This document shows positions 6,091-6,674 of a stretch of DNA of 6,674 bases, in pieces. The DNA lies in NCBI GenBank assembly GCA_025999435.1, contig BNXH01000078.1, forward strand, positions 1 to 6,674, in the 5' to 3' direction. The notes below the pieces were generated by a model. That model saw only the letters and a program-made list of their open reading frames with translations, did no database searches and had not been told where the DNA came from. Origin of the DNA: Bacteroidia bacterium. GTDB lineage: Bacteria; Bacteroidota; Bacteroidia; Bacteroidales; Dysgonomonadaceae. The translations under genes and the position numbers were made by a program. Positions within the stretch are counted from its first letter, which is position 1, and every line of letters begins with the position of its first letter.

Positions 6091-6198
6091 AAGGCGAGAT
6101 GATGTAATAAGAGGAGAGTAATTTTTGCTCCTGAAATACATAGAATTAAGAAATAAATGTTAATTTAGAGGATTGATTTTTTACGCAATTTATCGTTT

Positions 6199-6573
6199 AT
6201 GAGAAACATATTCTTTACAATTTTACTAGTGGCGTGCGGTGTTGCCTATGGACAGAAAGGGACTGTTTATACCGCTAAAGAGATGGAGTTGAAACTCGAA
6301 AGCCAAAAGATAGAGCTAAAAAAAGAGAGTATCGATGATAAGATCGCGGCGCAGGATAAGAGGATAGTAGCGCAGGACAAGAGGATAGAGGAGGCGCAAG
6401 ATCATCTTTCCAATTCTATATCTCTTATAAACATTGGGGCTGCTTTTTTGGTAGCTGCTACTGCACTTGGGGGATACCTTATCAATAGGAGTAATAGGAA
6501 AGCGACCAAAGAGGTGAAACAGGAAATAGAAAAACTAAAAACAGACACAAATGGAAAATCCAGCGCGCGTTGA
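6199..6573 (+). CDS. Exported coiled-coil protein with one membrane helix, probably truncated by an IS
   Basis: This 124-residue frame begins with a signal-like segment (MRNIFFTILLVACGVAYGQK). Cleavage after G18 is likely; L10-V11-A12-C13 is an alternative lipobox. Residues 26-70 are a charged heptad-rich coiled coil (ELKLESQKIELKKES), including a tandem seven-residue repeat AQDKRIV/AQDKRIE encoded by a 21-bp duplication. Residues 76-95 (LINIGAAFLVAATALGGYLI) form a membrane helix, and 97-115 is basic and again coiled-coil-like. The protein would thus be inner-membrane anchored with its coiled coil outside the cytoplasm. I do not recognise a family. The stop codon TGA (6571-6573) coincides with the first bases of an IS21-like end, so the last native codon is probably at 6568-6570 and the original C-terminus is missing. 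It reads away from the phage block; the 325-bp gap gives no sign that it belongs to it. Confidence 0.6.
   Translation: MRNIFFTILLVACGVAYGQKGTVYTAKEMELKLESQKIELKKESIDDKIAAQDKRIVAQDKRIEEAQDHLSNSISLINIGAAFLVAATALGGYLINRSNRKATKEVKQEIEKLKTDTNGKSSAR
6349..6390 (+). repeat. 21-bp tandem duplication inside the coiled coil
   Basis: Units at 6349-6369 and 6370-6390 differ at 3 of 21 bases and encode one coiled-coil heptad each (AQDKRI plus one residue). A third, eroded partial unit (gcgcaagat) begins at 6394. The unit equals seven codons, so changes in copy number keep both the reading frame and the heptad phase. Confidence 0.85.
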
Positions 6574-6674
6574 CCCCGTGCGCCGGTCGAAGTTGACCCC
6601 TTTGACCAAAATATGACTGCCCCCTTGTGCCAAAATAAAAATGACCCCTGTCGACATATTAGCCGGCAGGGGTT
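6571..6674 (-). mobile_element. End of an IS21-like insertion sequence (partial)
   Basis: Four imperfect copies of TGACCCC-type units lie at 6571, 6594, 6614 and 6642, two or more continuing into T(T)TG.CCAAAAT. Several subterminal repeats at an end that starts with TG are typical of the IS21 family, so this is probably one end of such an element; the transposase genes lie beyond the window. The boundary at 6571 is set by the first TGACCCC and by the sudden stop of the coiled-coil gene there. The target duplication cannot be seen because the far end is absent. IS21-like is recalled pattern knowledge, not a match to a named element. Confidence 0.6.
6636..6673 (-). terminator. Putative terminator at the IS end
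   Basis: ACCCCTG at 6644-6650 pairs with CAGGGGT at 6667-6673, with partial further pairing (TCG/CGG side) inside. On the minus strand the hairpin is followed by CATTTTTATTTT, the layout of an intrinsic terminator. This suggests that the IS genes lie to the right, are read toward the left, and end here. The hairpin could instead be part of the transposase-binding end. Confidence 0.45.

Larger units (their letters stand above)
5873..6198. other. Repeat-rich intergenic region between divergent genes
   Basis: This 326-bp stretch separates the divergent connector-like gene and the coiled-coil membrane protein gene. It holds aacagttaacagtgaat (5933-5949), eight heptamers (5952-6007), a REP-like hairpin (6009-6090) and about 100 bp of AT-rich DNA (6100-6198). 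The promoters for both flanking genes should lie here, but I find no good match to TTTG/TAnnTTTG on either strand; TAATTTAG at 6161-6168 is one base off and has no properly spaced upstream partner. No coding frame is supported. Confidence 0.7.

Overview
The window looks like chromosomal DNA of a member of the Bacteroidota, probably Bacteroidales. The signs are a TAnnTTTG-type promoter in front of a lipoprotein gene, A-rich leaders without Shine-Dalgarno sites, a lipoprotein whose acylated Cys is followed by GGSDDDE (a surface-export type signal of this phylum), and phage protein families typical of Bacteroidota prophages. Species cannot be fixed from the sequence.

Layout, left to right. At 1-197 (minus) lies the start of a secreted Ntn-hydrolase/C45-like protein, cut by the window edge. 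At 225-672 is a GxxExxY-family gene (minus) enclosed by inverted CACAGAG-type repeats. At 829-1266 (plus) is a small surface-lipoprotein gene with its own promoter, followed by a compound palindrome (1269-1405) that separates it from the convergent block.

The block 5872-1411 holds three minus-strand, phage-derived genes in transcription order: a gp6/DUF6712-like head-tail connector, an intact large terminase (ATPase and nuclease residues present), and an 874-residue tail/baseplate-hub-like protein. No portal, capsid, protease, small terminase, lysis or integrase gene is in view. Both gaps between the three genes are filled almost exactly by copies of one palindromic repeat (TAGCTTTTAGC arms, TAGTCGCTTTGCGC core). 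Two copies of a different hairpin repeat (GTCATTGCGA / GAAGCAATCCA) lie outside the block, one at each end and in the same orientation. The tail gene changes base composition sharply after about its first 125 codons.

The right part (5873-6198) is non-coding: eight 7-bp tandem repeats abut the second hairpin repeat. A plus-strand gene for a small exported coiled-coil/membrane protein follows (6199-6573). Its stop codon is the first three bases of what looks like the end of an IS21-like insertion sequence (6571 to the window edge), so its native C-terminus is probably lost.

The picture is an accessory region: a phage-derived packaging/tail cassette, possibly a remnant or part of a satellite-like element, between repeats and small cargo genes. 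No complete new system can be demonstrated from this window alone. The most unusual features are the portal-less phage cassette with its repeat-filled gaps and the repeat-bounded GxxExxY gene.
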